Source: Ga0077530 sp046293075 (GTDB taxonomy: Bacteria > Pseudomonadota > Alphaproteobacteria > Rhizobiales > Hyphomicrobiaceae). Taken from it: a stretch of 64,000 bases of DNA. Positions 53,307-61,808 of the stretch are shown here, one piece after another (the first letter of the stretch is position 1; each line of letters begins with the position of its first letter). Below the pieces are notes generated by a model. The model was given only the letters and a program-made list of their open reading frames with translations. It ran no database searches and had not been told where the DNA came from. The stretch lies in the NCBI GenBank assembly GCA_046293075.1, contig JBKBPL010000006.1, positions 75,848 through 139,847 of the forward strand, read 5' to 3'. A program made the position numbers and the translations under genes.

Positions 53307-53855
53307 ATGGGAGCGCTGGCCGGCTTCGTGCGCTTCGCCGAGGCCGTAAATGACTATGTCGGCCGCATTGTCGCCTGGCTGACACTCGCGACGGTGCTGA
53401 TCTGCGCCACCGTCGTTTTCGCCCGCTATGCCCTCCAGACCGGGTTCATCTGGATGCAGGAGCTTTACGTTTGGACGCACGCGGCCGCCTTCATGCTCGG
53501 CGCCGGGTATACGCTCATGGCCAACAAGCACGTCCGGGTCGATATCCTTTACGCCCGGGCAAGCCCCAAGAAACAGGCGTGGCTCGATCTTCTCTCAACG
53601 CTTCTGTTCCTCTTCCCATGGGTGATCCTGCTCGCCTATTTCGCTTGGCCTTATGTCATGAACTCCTGGGCACTGTGGGAAACATCGGCGCAGGTCGGCG
53701 GCATGCCAGGTCTCTATGTCATGAAGACGATCATCCTGGTCTTTGCGGGCCTCATGTTCCTGCAGGGTCTCGCGATATGCGGACGCAGTATCCTTACCCT
53801 CAACGATCAGGGCCATCTGGCGCCACCGCGCGCCGTCGCCGGTCTCGGCGAATAG
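53307..53855 (+). CDS. TRAP transporter small permease, DctQ type
   Basis: A 182-residue four-helix inner-membrane subunit. The helices start at IVAWLTLATVLICATVVFAR; the second carries the family motif WMQELYVWTHAAAFMLGAGY, followed by NKHVRVDILY, which is diagnostic for DctQ. It works with the large permease encoded 40 bp downstream. A GGGAGG site precedes the ATG. Confidence 0.94.
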   Translation: MGALAGFVRFAEAVNDYVGRIVAWLTLATVLICATVVFARYALQTGFIWMQELYVWTHAAAFMLGAGYTLMANKHVRVDILYARASPKKQAWLDLLSTLLFLFPWVILLAYFAWPYVMNSWALWETSAQVGGMPGLYVMKTIILVFAGLMFLQGLAICGRSILTLNDQGHLAPPRAVAGLGE

Positions 53856-53895
53856 CCAACCGTCTTCAGCAATCGATCGGGATTGAAAGCTGCCA

Positions 53896-55470
53896 ATGCT
53901 GAGCTCCCTGAATATCGGCGATCTCCTCTCGATCCTGCTGTTCCTTTCCGTTCTCGGCACGCTGCTCATCGGCTATCCGATCGCGATAACCCTGGCCGGC
54001 GTGTCGCTTATATTCGCCTTCATCGGCCACCAGTTCGGAACGTTCGACTATTCGTTTCTGCATGGCCTGCCGTCGCGCTACCTCGGGAGCATGCTCAACG
54101 AGGTCCTCGTGGCCGTGCCGTTATTCATCTTCATGGGGCTCATACTCGAACGATCCGGAATTGCCGAGGCATTGCTCACAACGATGGGGCAGCTCTTCGG
54201 CAAGCTGCGCGGTGGTCTTGCCTTCTCTGTGATCCTCGTTGGCGCCATGCTCGCAGCATCGACTGGCGTCGTCGGTGCCACCGTCGTGACCATGGGTCTC
54301 ATCAGCCTGCCGGCGATGATGCGCGCAGGCTATGACAACAGGGTCCTGACCGGCACCATCAGCGCCTCATCCACGATGGCGCAGCTCATTCCGCCCTCGA
54401 CCATCCTGATCTTTATTGGCGACATCCTGGCGGGCGTGAACCAGGCCGCACAGCTCAGGAAAGGCAACTTCACGCCGGACCCCATTTCAGTCGGAGACCT
54501 GTTCGCCGGTGCGCTGATCCCGGGCTTTGTGATGGTCAGCGTCTACCTGCTTTGGATCGTGTACAAGGCGATCTTCCAACCGGACTCAGTCCCCGCGATC
54601 GAGATGACCGACGCGGAAAGGCGCGGATTGCCTCGGCGCGTCCTTTTTGCGCTGATTCCGCCGCTCATCCTTATCGTCGCCGTCCTCGGAAGCATTCTCG
54701 CGGGCTTTGCCACGCCGACCGAGTCGGCATCAGTTGGCGCTATCGGTGCCATGATATTGGCTGCACTGAACCGCAAGCTTTCCTTCTCGACCGTATACTA
54801 TGCAGCACGCAACACGATGGTGACGACGTCGATCATCTTCGTGATCGTGCTCGCCGCCTCGCTCTTCTCCCTCGTCTTCCGCGGCCTGGGCGGCGAACAT
54901 CTCGTCGAAGAAGCCCTTAAGAATGTACCCGGCGGACCTTTCGGGGCCATGCTCGCCGTCATGGTGGTCATGTTCATCCTGGGCTTCTTCCTCGATACGT
55001 TCGAGATCATTCTGATCATGCTGCCGATCTGCGGCGCGCCCTTGATCATTCTCGGCCTGGACCCCGTCTGGATCGGCGTGATGATCGCGATCAACCTTCA
55101 GACGAGCTTCATGACGCCGCCTTTCGGCTTCACGCTCTTCTACTTGCGCTCGATCGCGCCGCCCAGCGTCACTACCGGCCAGATATGGCTTGGCGCCATT
55201 CCCTTCGTCGCCATGCAGATCTTCGTCCTCAGCATCGTGTGGGCATTTCCGCACACAGCGACGTGGCTGCCGAAGGCGCTGTTCAGGGACGCGGCGCCCA
55301 TCGCGACGACACCCGCGGGACCAACACCGGATGCGCCCGCCGGACGCGGCCTGCAGCTACCGCCCGCCGGGCTTGGAACTACAGGCATCACCGGCGGCAA
55401 AGCCACCTTCAGTGAAGAAGGCATCCCCCAGGAAGATGATGATCCGACAGGACTGTCGAAGCGACGCTAG
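53896..55470 (+). CDS. TRAP transporter large permease, DctM type
   Basis: A 524-residue, roughly 12-helix subunit that couples sodium or proton flow to solute uptake. VAVPLFIFMGLILERSGIAE and AASTGVVGATVVTMGLISLP are the elevator-domain hairpin motifs, and LQTSFMTPPFGFTLFYLRSI the C-terminal one. The last 60 residues are a soluble Pro/Gly-rich tail ending DDDPTGLSKRR. The final TAG codon is the CTAG of a 78-bp repeat, so the tail's end was probably set by that insertion. Confidence 0.94.
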   Translation: MLSSLNIGDLLSILLFLSVLGTLLIGYPIAITLAGVSLIFAFIGHQFGTFDYSFLHGLPSRYLGSMLNEVLVAVPLFIFMGLILERSGIAEALLTTMGQLFGKLRGGLAFSVILVGAMLAASTGVVGATVVTMGLISLPAMMRAGYDNRVLTGTISASSTMAQLIPPSTILIFIGDILAGVNQAAQLRKGNFTPDPISVGDLFAGALIPGFVMVSVYLLWIVYKAIFQPDSVPAIEMTDAERRGLPRRVLFALIPPLILIVAVLGSILAGFATPTESASVGAIGAMILAALNRKLSFSTVYYAARNTMVTTSIIFVIVLAASLFSLVFRGLGGEHLVEEALKNVPGGPFGAMLAVMVVMFILGFFLDTFEIILIMLPICGAPLIILGLDPVWIGVMIAINLQTSFMTPPFGFTLFYLRSIAPPSVTTGQIWLGAIPFVAMQIFVLSIVWAFPHTATWLPKALFRDAAPIATTPAGPTPDAPAGRGLQLPPAGLGTTGITGGKATFSEEGIPQEDDDPTGLSKRR

Positions 55471-55544
55471 TGTCTCGATCGCGAAGTTCGTCACCCCTTC
55501 GCGGTAAGTGTCGGAGGCGGATTTCGGAATCTGAACCACACTAG
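55467..55544 (+). repeat. 78-bp CTAG-ended dispersed repeat, copy 2
   Basis: This is the better-preserved copy, with CTAGTGT at the left and ACACTAG at the right end. It aligns without gaps with 32931-33008. The left CTAG provides the dctM stop codon. Ends of this kind with a central TA would fit a small non-autonomous element that inserts at CTAG, as IS630/Tc1-type transposons do, but that is inference; no transposase is near. Confidence 0.75.
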
Positions 55545-55580
55545 CAACGCTCTGGATAGGAACGTGACAGGGAACCGCCA

Positions 55581-55790
55581 ATGACCGATCTGCAGGAGCT
55601 TGAGCTCGGCGCCCTCTTCATCGCCCTCTGGCTGGGCTCGCTGATCGCGCTGTGGCTTCTTGTCGATCGCAAGTCGCGCGCCGGCAAGCTCAAGAACCAC
55701 TACGTGGTCGAGGGCCTCATGCTGATGAGCATTTTTTCCCTTCTGGCGGGCGGAAGTTTCCTGATCAAGGGCTTCGGCATCATGGACTGA
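55581..55790 (+). CDS. Small membrane protein of unknown function
   Basis: A 69-residue product with two hydrophobic helices: LGALFIALWLGSLIALWLLV (about residues 9-28) and LMLMSIFSLLAGGSFLIKG (about 47-65), joined by a basic loop. I do not recognise a family. It follows dctM on the same strand, behind the repeat, and has AGGAACGTGACAGGG upstream as a ribosome site. It might be a TRAP accessory subunit, but only position supports this. Confidence 0.6.
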   Translation: MTDLQELELGALFIALWLGSLIALWLLVDRKSRAGKLKNHYVVEGLMLMSIFSLLAGGSFLIKGFGIMD

Positions 55791-55824
55791 CGCCTCATCC
55801 ATTCCATCGAACCAGTGCCAACAA

Positions 55825-55860
55825 GAAATGCCCGCGGCAGATGGCGGCCGCGGGCATTTC
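55825..55860. terminator. Bidirectional factor-independent terminator
   Basis: A perfect 14-bp stem (GAAATGCCCGCGGC with its complement) and an 8-base loop lie between two converging genes. A/T-rich flanks on both sides (ACAAGAAAT and ATTTCCTC) allow it to stop transcripts from either direction. Confidence 0.85.
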
Positions 55861-55886
55861 CTCATCCGTCAGGCGCAGCAGCTCCC

Positions 55887-57008
55887 TCAGCTCGGGAACT
55901 TGTAGTCGAGCAGGCGGGCATTCATGAAGCCCTGCTCGGCGATCCGGTTCCACGCGGCAAGCTCGCGGCGTGACTTGAGGAACGACTCGATCGTCTCCTT
56001 CGTCACGGCATCGCCGCCGTCACGCAGCTCCTGAATGACCTCGCCACAGGCCGTGCCATAGGCCTGAAGGAAGTCGTTCGGGAAGCGCCTCAGCTGCACA
56101 TTGTGCGTGCGGATCAGCGTCTCGAGCGACTGGCCGTTGCGCGCATTGAATTCGGCCGTGAATCTCAGGCTCTCCGCATAGACGACCGCCTCAAGGATCT
56201 GGCGGACGTCGCGCGGCAGCGCCGTCAGCTTCTTCTTGTCGACCGTGAACTCGGCGAACGTGCCGGGTTCGTGCATGCCGGGCCAGTAGTAATACTTTGC
56301 GGCCTTGTAGAAGCCGAATGTCAGGTCGTTCCAGGGGCCGACCCACTCCGTTGCGTCGATCGCGCCCGACTGCAAGGCGGCAAAGATCTCACCGCCGGGC
56401 AGGTTGATGACCGTCATGCCGAGCTTCTTCAGGGCTTCGCCCCCGAGACCCGGGATGCGCATCTTGAGGCCCCTGACGCTCTCAACGTTGGTGATCTCCT
56501 TGTTGAACCACCCGCCCATCTGGACGCCGGTCGAGCCCGCATGGAACCCTTTCATGCCGAACTGGTCCATGATCTTGTCCCAGATCTGCTGGCCGCCGCC
56601 GAACTGCATCCAGGCTTCCTTCTCGCTCGTCGTCATGCCGAACGGCACCGTCGAGAAGAACATCAGCGCTTTGCTCTTGTTCGGCCAGTAGTAGGGCGTT
56701 GCGTGCATCGCGTCGGCGGCGCCGCGCGTGATGGCGTCGAAGCTTTCGAAGGGCGGCACCAGCTCGCCAGCCGCGAAGACCTGGATCTTGAGGCGGCCTT
56801 CCGTGGCCCGCTCGACTGTCTCGGCGAGCCGGACGGCGCTCGTGCCTTGGCCTGGGAAGTTCTTCGGCCATGTGGTGACCATCTTCCATTCGATCCGCGA
56901 CTGGGCGATGGCCGGCGTCACGATCGCCGAGGTGCCTGCGGCGGCGCCAGCGACCGCAGCCCCCTTGAGGAACTGGCGCCTTTTCAACATTTTCGGTGCG
57001 TCTGCCAT
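55887..57008 (-). CDS. TRAP transporter substrate-binding protein, TakP-like
   Basis: A 373-residue periplasmic binding protein with a twin-arginine-like signal (LKRRQFLKGAAVAGAA, cleavage near AIAQ). WKMVTTWPKNFPGQGTSAVR, FAAGELVPPFESFDAI, PYYWPNKS and GGWFNKEI then GLKMRIPGLGGEALKKLGM are hallmarks of the TakP/monocarboxylate 2-oxoacid group, which binds pyruvate-like 2-oxo acids. DATEWVGPWNDL holds the ligand-contacting region. It is encoded convergently to the permease genes, an uncommon layout. Start chosen at MADAPKMLKRR. Confidence 0.93.
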   Translation of the reverse strand: MADAPKMLKRRQFLKGAAVAGAAAGTSAIVTPAIAQSRIEWKMVTTWPKNFPGQGTSAVRLAETVERATEGRLKIQVFAAGELVPPFESFDAITRGAADAMHATPYYWPNKSKALMFFSTVPFGMTTSEKEAWMQFGGGQQIWDKIMDQFGMKGFHAGSTGVQMGGWFNKEITNVESVRGLKMRIPGLGGEALKKLGMTVINLPGGEIFAALQSGAIDATEWVGPWNDLTFGFYKAAKYYYWPGMHEPGTFAEFTVDKKKLTALPRDVRQILEAVVYAESLRFTAEFNARNGQSLETLIRTHNVQLRRFPNDFLQAYGTACGEVIQELRDGGDAVTKETIESFLKSRRELAAWNRIAEQGFMNARLLDYKFPS

Positions 57009-57264
57009 TTCTCTGTTTCTCCCTGGACTTGAGCGGACGTGTGCGGATGAACCCCGAAACCGCCCTCGATTGGACGGTGTCCGTCGCGAGTATGGGGTGT
57101 TCGGGCGCATTTTGGCAATCTGGACTTAAATCACGCCTCCCAACCTGCTGCGCATTGAGACCTGCAAATCAGGCGGTGAGGATGTGCGACGCGATTTCCT
57201 TGACTTCGCCCGGCATCGGCTCCCCACTCACCCGACCACTGCATCGCTATCAGGGAAATGAACC
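57009..57264. promoter_or_regulatory. Divergent intergenic region, TRAP binding protein and DMFase-like gene
   Basis: These 256 bases separate two divergent starts, so both promoters must be here. The sequence is GC-rich throughout and I see no clear -10/-35 pair or dyad. Confidence 0.3.
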
Positions 57265-59517
57265 ATGCTGCCGCTTGCCGCCTATGCCGACAGGATGTCC
57301 GTCCGGCCGGGGGAAACCATCGCGTTCAAGGTCTCGAGCATGGACGACGCACCCTACACGGCGCGGCTGGTGCGCGTGATCTCAGCCGATCCGAACCCCG
57401 CCGGCCCCGGCATCCTCGAGGAGCCGGTGGAGGCCGACTTCGCCCGCAGTTACAGGGGACGGTTCCAGCCGGTGCACGCCGGCTCCTACGGGATCGTCGA
57501 ACAAGGCATCGACCTTGGCGCGGCCGGCAGCCTGAGCCTCATCGCAACCATCTGGCCAACGCGACCAGGCTCAGGGCGGCGCCAGGGCGTGCTCTCGGTT
57601 TACGATCCGGCCGTCCGGCGCGGCATCGCCCTTGCCATCGGCGAGGACGGCAGCGTCGAAGCCATGCTCGGGGCAACACGTGTGAAAACCCGCGCCCCGC
57701 TCGAAGAGCGCCATTGGTATCGCGTGTTTGCCGTCTACGATGCCGCGACGGCGACCCTCACCGCAGGGCAGGTGCGGCTCGAAGGGGGGCGCCCGATCGG
57801 CCAACCGCGCGCGGCAAGCGTCAAGCTCGAGGCCGGCAGCGTCGCGCCGCCGGCGGCCGGCATGCCCTGGATCATCGGCGCGCTCGGCGGCTCGCCTGTG
57901 AAGGGCCATTTCAACGGCAAGATCGAGCGCCCGATGATCGCCGCCTGCGCGGCCGATCCCGCGATGGTCGAGGGGCTCACAGCCAGCCCAACGGCCCACG
58001 GTGTCATCGCACGCTGGGACTTCTCGCGGGATATATCGACGATCGGCATCGTCGATGCGGGCCCCGGCGGACATCATGGACGCCTCGTCAATCTCCCGGC
58101 CCGTGCCATGACCGGCGCGGCCTGGACAGGGCGGGAGATGTGCTTCCGCCATGCGCCCGAACAGTACGGCGCCATCCACTTCCACGAGGATGACGTCTCG
58201 GACTGCGGCTGGGAGACGGACTTTACGTGGACTGTTCCGGCTGGCACGCGCTCGGGCACCTATGCAGTGCGGCTTTCGAGCGCGCTTGGCGAAGAAAACG
58301 TGCCGTTCTTTGTGGTGCCGCCCAGGGGCACCAGGACGGCCGACCTCGCCGTTCTCGTGTCGACCTACACCTACACGGTCTACAGCAATCACGCGCGCCC
58401 GGAGTCCGCGGATCCGAAGTGGCTCGCTGCGTGGAAGGCGCTCGCCAAGGACTGGGGGGGCTACCCTTACAATCCCGGTGAGCACCGCGACTACGGGCTC
58501 TCAACGTATAACTTCCATACGGATGGGAGCGGCATCTGCCACGCCTCGTGGCTGAGGCCGATGCTGAACGTGCGTGTCGGCTACATCACGTATCCCCATC
58601 CCTCCGTGCGTGCCTCGGGCCTGCGCCACTATCCCGCCGACTCCCACCTCATCACCTGGCTCGAAAAGCAGGGCATTGCCTACGACATCATCACCGATCT
58701 CGAGCTGGACACGGAGGGCGTTGATCTGCTCAGGCCTTATCGTGTTGTAACGACCGGCAGCCACCCCGAGTATCACACCGGCGCCATGCTCGATGCGCTG
58801 GAAGCCTATCGCGACGGTGGCGGGCGCTTCATGTACCTCGGCGGCAATGGCTTCTACTGGAAGGTTGCGCGCCACAAGGAAGCGCCTGCGGCGATCGAGA
58901 TCCGTCGCGGCGAGGGCGGCATTCGTGCCTGGGCTGCCGAGCCGGGTGAATACTACAACGCCTTTGATGGCGAGTATGGCGGGCTGTGGCGCCGCAACGG
59001 GCGTCCGCCTCAGCGACTTGTCGGCGTCGGTTTCACAGCGCAGGGCAACTTCGTCGGCTCGCACTACCGGCAGTCTCCCGATGGCCGTTCGTCGCGCGCG
59101 GCGTGGATCCTTGAGGGCATCGGCGCCGACGAGCTGATCGGCGGGTTCGGCTTATCGGGACACGGCGCCGCGGGCTTCGAGCTCGACCGCGCCGACAAGC
59201 GGCTCGGTACGCCATCGCACGCCGTCGTCGTCGCCTCGTCCGAAGGTCATGAGCCCGATGCCCCATGGGTGCTGGTGCCGGAGGAGCAGCTCACACACAT
59301 TACGACGTGGGCCGGCAAGCCGGCCGATGAGCTGATCCGCGCGGATCTGACCTTCTTCGAGACACCGAACAATGGCGCGGTCTTCTCGACGGGATCGATC
59401 ACGTTCTGCGGGTCGCTGCTGCACAATGGGGGCGACAACAACGTCTCGCGGCTCTTGCGCAATGTGCTCGACCGGTTCCTCGATCCGGAAGCCCGGTTCC
59501 CGATGCCCGACGTTTGA
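57265..59517 (+). CDS. N,N-dimethylformamidase large subunit-like protein
   Basis: A 750-residue protein matching the large (beta) subunit of N,N-dimethylformamidase in length and layout: an N-terminal immunoglobulin-like part, a jelly-roll LamG-like domain (about residues 95-270), then a globular core. The core has VSTYTYTVYSNHARPE, PHPSVRAS, the stretch RVVTTGSHPEYHT and MYLGGNGFYWKVA, which hold the tyrosines and glutamate that could form the unusual Tyr/Tyr/Glu iron site known in DMFase. The small subunit is not visible here. It probably cleaves an amide; the substrate is unknown. No signal peptide is evident. Confidence 0.85.
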   Translation: MLPLAAYADRMSVRPGETIAFKVSSMDDAPYTARLVRVISADPNPAGPGILEEPVEADFARSYRGRFQPVHAGSYGIVEQGIDLGAAGSLSLIATIWPTRPGSGRRQGVLSVYDPAVRRGIALAIGEDGSVEAMLGATRVKTRAPLEERHWYRVFAVYDAATATLTAGQVRLEGGRPIGQPRAASVKLEAGSVAPPAAGMPWIIGALGGSPVKGHFNGKIERPMIAACAADPAMVEGLTASPTAHGVIARWDFSRDISTIGIVDAGPGGHHGRLVNLPARAMTGAAWTGREMCFRHAPEQYGAIHFHEDDVSDCGWETDFTWTVPAGTRSGTYAVRLSSALGEENVPFFVVPPRGTRTADLAVLVSTYTYTVYSNHARPESADPKWLAAWKALAKDWGGYPYNPGEHRDYGLSTYNFHTDGSGICHASWLRPMLNVRVGYITYPHPSVRASGLRHYPADSHLITWLEKQGIAYDIITDLELDTEGVDLLRPYRVVTTGSHPEYHTGAMLDALEAYRDGGGRFMYLGGNGFYWKVARHKEAPAAIEIRRGEGGIRAWAAEPGEYYNAFDGEYGGLWRRNGRPPQRLVGVGFTAQGNFVGSHYRQSPDGRSSRAAWILEGIGADELIGGFGLSGHGAAGFELDRADKRLGTPSHAVVVASSEGHEPDAPWVLVPEEQLTHITTWAGKPADELIRADLTFFETPNNGAVFSTGSITFCGSLLHNGGDNNVSRLLRNVLDRFLDPEARFPMPDV

Positions 59518-59525
59518 CTGCGCGC

Positions 59526-61130
59526 CTACGGGCGCATGCCGAACGTGCGTGGGCCGGGCGTGCGCAAGGGCTCGGCGAGATTGGCAAAGTCGCAGAGCAG
59601 GCGGCGCGTGTCGCGCGGATCGATGATCTCCTCGACTGCGAACGTCTCCGCCGTGCGGAAGGGCGAGCGGAGCGCATTGAGGCGCGCCTCGATCTCGGCG
59701 AGCTTGGCCTTGGGATCGGCGGCGGCGTCGATCTCGGCGCGGTAAGCCGCCTCGATGCCGCCTTCGAGCGGCAGCGAGCCCCACCAGGCCGACAGCCACG
59801 CGTAGCGCATGGCATAGCGCCCGGCGGGCACATGCGCCGCCCCCGCGACGCCGAACACATTGCGGATGATGATCGAGCACCACGGGACAGTCGTCTGGTT
59901 GATCGCCGCCATGGCACGCACGCCGAGGCGGATTGTCGCCGCGCGCTCGGCCTCGAGCCCGATCATGAAGCCAGGACAGTCCACGAGATGCACGATCGGC
60001 ATATGGAACGTCTCGGCGAGATCGACGAAGCGGATCACCTTGCTGCAGGCATCTGCCGTCCATGCACCGCTCACATGGAACGGATCGCTCGCCATGATCG
60101 CGACGGGCAGACCGTCGAGACGCGCGAAGCCGGTGATCACCGGCCGGCCGAACATGCGACCCATTTCGAAGAACGAGCCGCGATCGACCAGCGCTTCGAT
60201 GATCGGGCGCATTTTGTAGGGCTGATTGCGGTCTCGCGGGACGGCTCTGAAGAGCCAGTCCTCGCGCCGCCCCGGTGGATCGACGCGGGCCCCGCGCGGC
60301 GCGACCTCATAGCAGGAGGACGGCAGATAGGAGAGGAAGCGGCGCGTGCGCTCGAAGGCTTCCTCCTCGCTGTCAACAGCATCGTCGACGGCACCCGCCG
60401 CGCACTGGATCTCCCAGCCGCCGAGTGCCTGCTTCGAGAGCGCCTGCTTGTCGCCGATGCGCGCGACCACGGGCGGACCGGCCACGAACATCGCCGAGGT
60501 ATTCTTGGTCATCAGCGAGTAGTGGCTCGCCGAGACCTGCGCGGCACCGAGCCCCGCAACCGAGCCGAGCCCCAGCGCCACGACGGGCACGAGACCGAGG
60601 TTGTCGGCGAGGTACTTGTAGCGCATGGACGAGCCGCCGAGGCCACCGGGCAGGTTGGCTCGCCCCGTCGTCTCGATTGTCTTGACTGAGCCGCCGCCGC
60701 CCGAGCCCTCAATGATGCGGACGATCGGCAGGCGCAGCTCGTTGGCCATCCGCTCGCCGAGCACGGTCTTTTCTGGGATTGTTGCATCGGCTGAGCCGCC
60801 GCGCACGGTGAAGTCGTCGCCGCTGACGACAACGGGGCGGCCGTCGATCCGCGCCCTTCCAGTGACCCGGTTCGACGGCGTGACGCGGACGAGATTGCCG
60901 GCGGCATCATACTCGGCGAGGCCGGTGAGGGTGCCGACCTCGCTGAACGTGCCCGGATCGACAAGGCGGCCGATGCGCTCGCGGATCGTGAGGCGCCCCT
61001 CGCGATGCTGGCGGTCGACCTTCTCAGTGCCGCCCATCTCCTTCGCGAAGTGCTCGCGCCGTCTCAGCTCATCGAGCTCGCTCTGCCACCCCTGCGGCGG
61101 CGGCGCGCCGCCCGCGTCGTCATTGGGCAT
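59526..61130 (-). CDS. Acyl-CoA carboxylase carboxyltransferase subunit
   Basis: A 534-residue biotin-dependent carboxyltransferase with N and C crotonase-like halves. Landmarks are VVVSGDDFTVRGGSADA, IEGSGGGGSVKTIETTGRA, GPPVVARIGDKQALSKQALGG, VDCPGFMIGLEAERAATI and the end GGIEAAYRAEIDAA. The sequence is nearer propionyl-CoA carboxylase/unknown acyl-CoA types than methylcrotonyl. The biotin-carboxylase alpha subunit is absent from the neighbourhood, as for the other carboxyltransferase at 27.8 kb. Start chosen at the ATG preceded by GAGGCGG. It converges on the DMFase-like gene with 8 bp between stops. Confidence 0.88.
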   Translation of the reverse strand: MPNDDAGGAPPPQGWQSELDELRRREHFAKEMGGTEKVDRQHREGRLTIRERIGRLVDPGTFSEVGTLTGLAEYDAAGNLVRVTPSNRVTGRARIDGRPVVVSGDDFTVRGGSADATIPEKTVLGERMANELRLPIVRIIEGSGGGGSVKTIETTGRANLPGGLGGSSMRYKYLADNLGLVPVVALGLGSVAGLGAAQVSASHYSLMTKNTSAMFVAGPPVVARIGDKQALSKQALGGWEIQCAAGAVDDAVDSEEEAFERTRRFLSYLPSSCYEVAPRGARVDPPGRREDWLFRAVPRDRNQPYKMRPIIEALVDRGSFFEMGRMFGRPVITGFARLDGLPVAIMASDPFHVSGAWTADACSKVIRFVDLAETFHMPIVHLVDCPGFMIGLEAERAATIRLGVRAMAAINQTTVPWCSIIIRNVFGVAGAAHVPAGRYAMRYAWLSAWWGSLPLEGGIEAAYRAEIDAAADPKAKLAEIEARLNALRSPFRTAETFAVEEIIDPRDTRRLLCDFANLAEPLRTPGPRTFGMRP

Positions 61131-61135
61131 CCGCC

Positions 61136-61540
61136 TCACTCCCTGCCGCGGCTTCGGCGGCCGGGCACATGTTGTTCGGTTGCCGGCGAGCTTAGCGAGG
61201 CCGTGCGCGGCGGACCAGTCGCAATCGGGCCGCAGGGTTTCCGCACGTGCGCATCGCCGATCCTCATGTGTTCTGGGGCATCCCGTCCGAACTCCCGCCG
61301 GAATGCTGCCTTCTCGTGATGGTAGGCGGCAAGGAGGGCCCGGTGCCGCGCGAGCTGGTACGTCCAGTGTCCGGCGAGCCCACGCCTGCGCTCGGCCGCG
61401 AGCACGCGCGCGAGCTTGGCGATCAGGGCCGCCCGGCCATAGAATGAGCGGTCTGAGAGCTCGGCCGGCGCTGCGGCGATAAGCCAAGGCAGAGCGCGGA
61501 GATGACGCGGCGGCTGGCCCATCGCCCGATCATGCGCCAT
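61136..61540 (-). CDS. Conserved small protein of unknown function
   Basis: A basic 134-residue product. The middle, SFYGRAALIAKLARVLAAER followed by RGLAGHWTYQLARHRALLAA, looks like a real amphipathic helical segment and resembles uncharacterised alphaproteobacterial proteins. The last 35 residues are low-complexity. The start is uncertain: no ribosome site lies before the ATG used, and a second ATG is six codons inside. It ends 5 bp before the carboxyltransferase start on the same strand and diverges from the DUF1192 gene. Confidence 0.5.
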   Translation of the reverse strand: MAHDRAMGQPPRHLRALPWLIAAAPAELSDRSFYGRAALIAKLARVLAAERRRGLAGHWTYQLARHRALLAAYHHEKAAFRREFGRDAPEHMRIGDAHVRKPCGPIATGPPRTASLSSPATEQHVPGRRSRGRE

Positions 61541-61597
61541 GCCGCGCGGGCGGGGACAAGGACGCCGCCGGGGCGACAGCAGCTGAAGGATGCGGCC

Positions 61598-61792
61598 ATG
61601 TCGATGGACTGGGACGAGGCAAAGCAGCAGACGGTCAAGGGCATCCAGGTCGGCGACAACCTCGAGACCCTGTCGATCCGTGAGCTTGAGGCGCGCATTG
61701 CCGCCTTCGAGGCGGAGATCGTCCGCGTCCGGGCCGAGATTGCGCGCAAGAAGGCACACGAGGCCGCGGCGGCAAGCCTTTTCAGGCGGTAG
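61598..61792 (+). CDS. DUF1192 domain protein
   Basis: A 64-residue protein typical of Hyphomicrobiales. The DUF1192 pattern is complete: SIRELEARIAAFEAEIVRVR forms a short coiled coil, with a helical KKAHEAAAASLFRR tail. Function unknown. AAGGAT lies just before the ATG; a second ATG two codons inside is equivalent. Confidence 0.88.
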   Translation: MSMDWDEAKQQTVKGIQVGDNLETLSIRELEARIAAFEAEIVRVRAEIARKKAHEAAAASLFRR

Positions 61793-61808
61793 GGAAAGAT
61801 GCTCCCGC

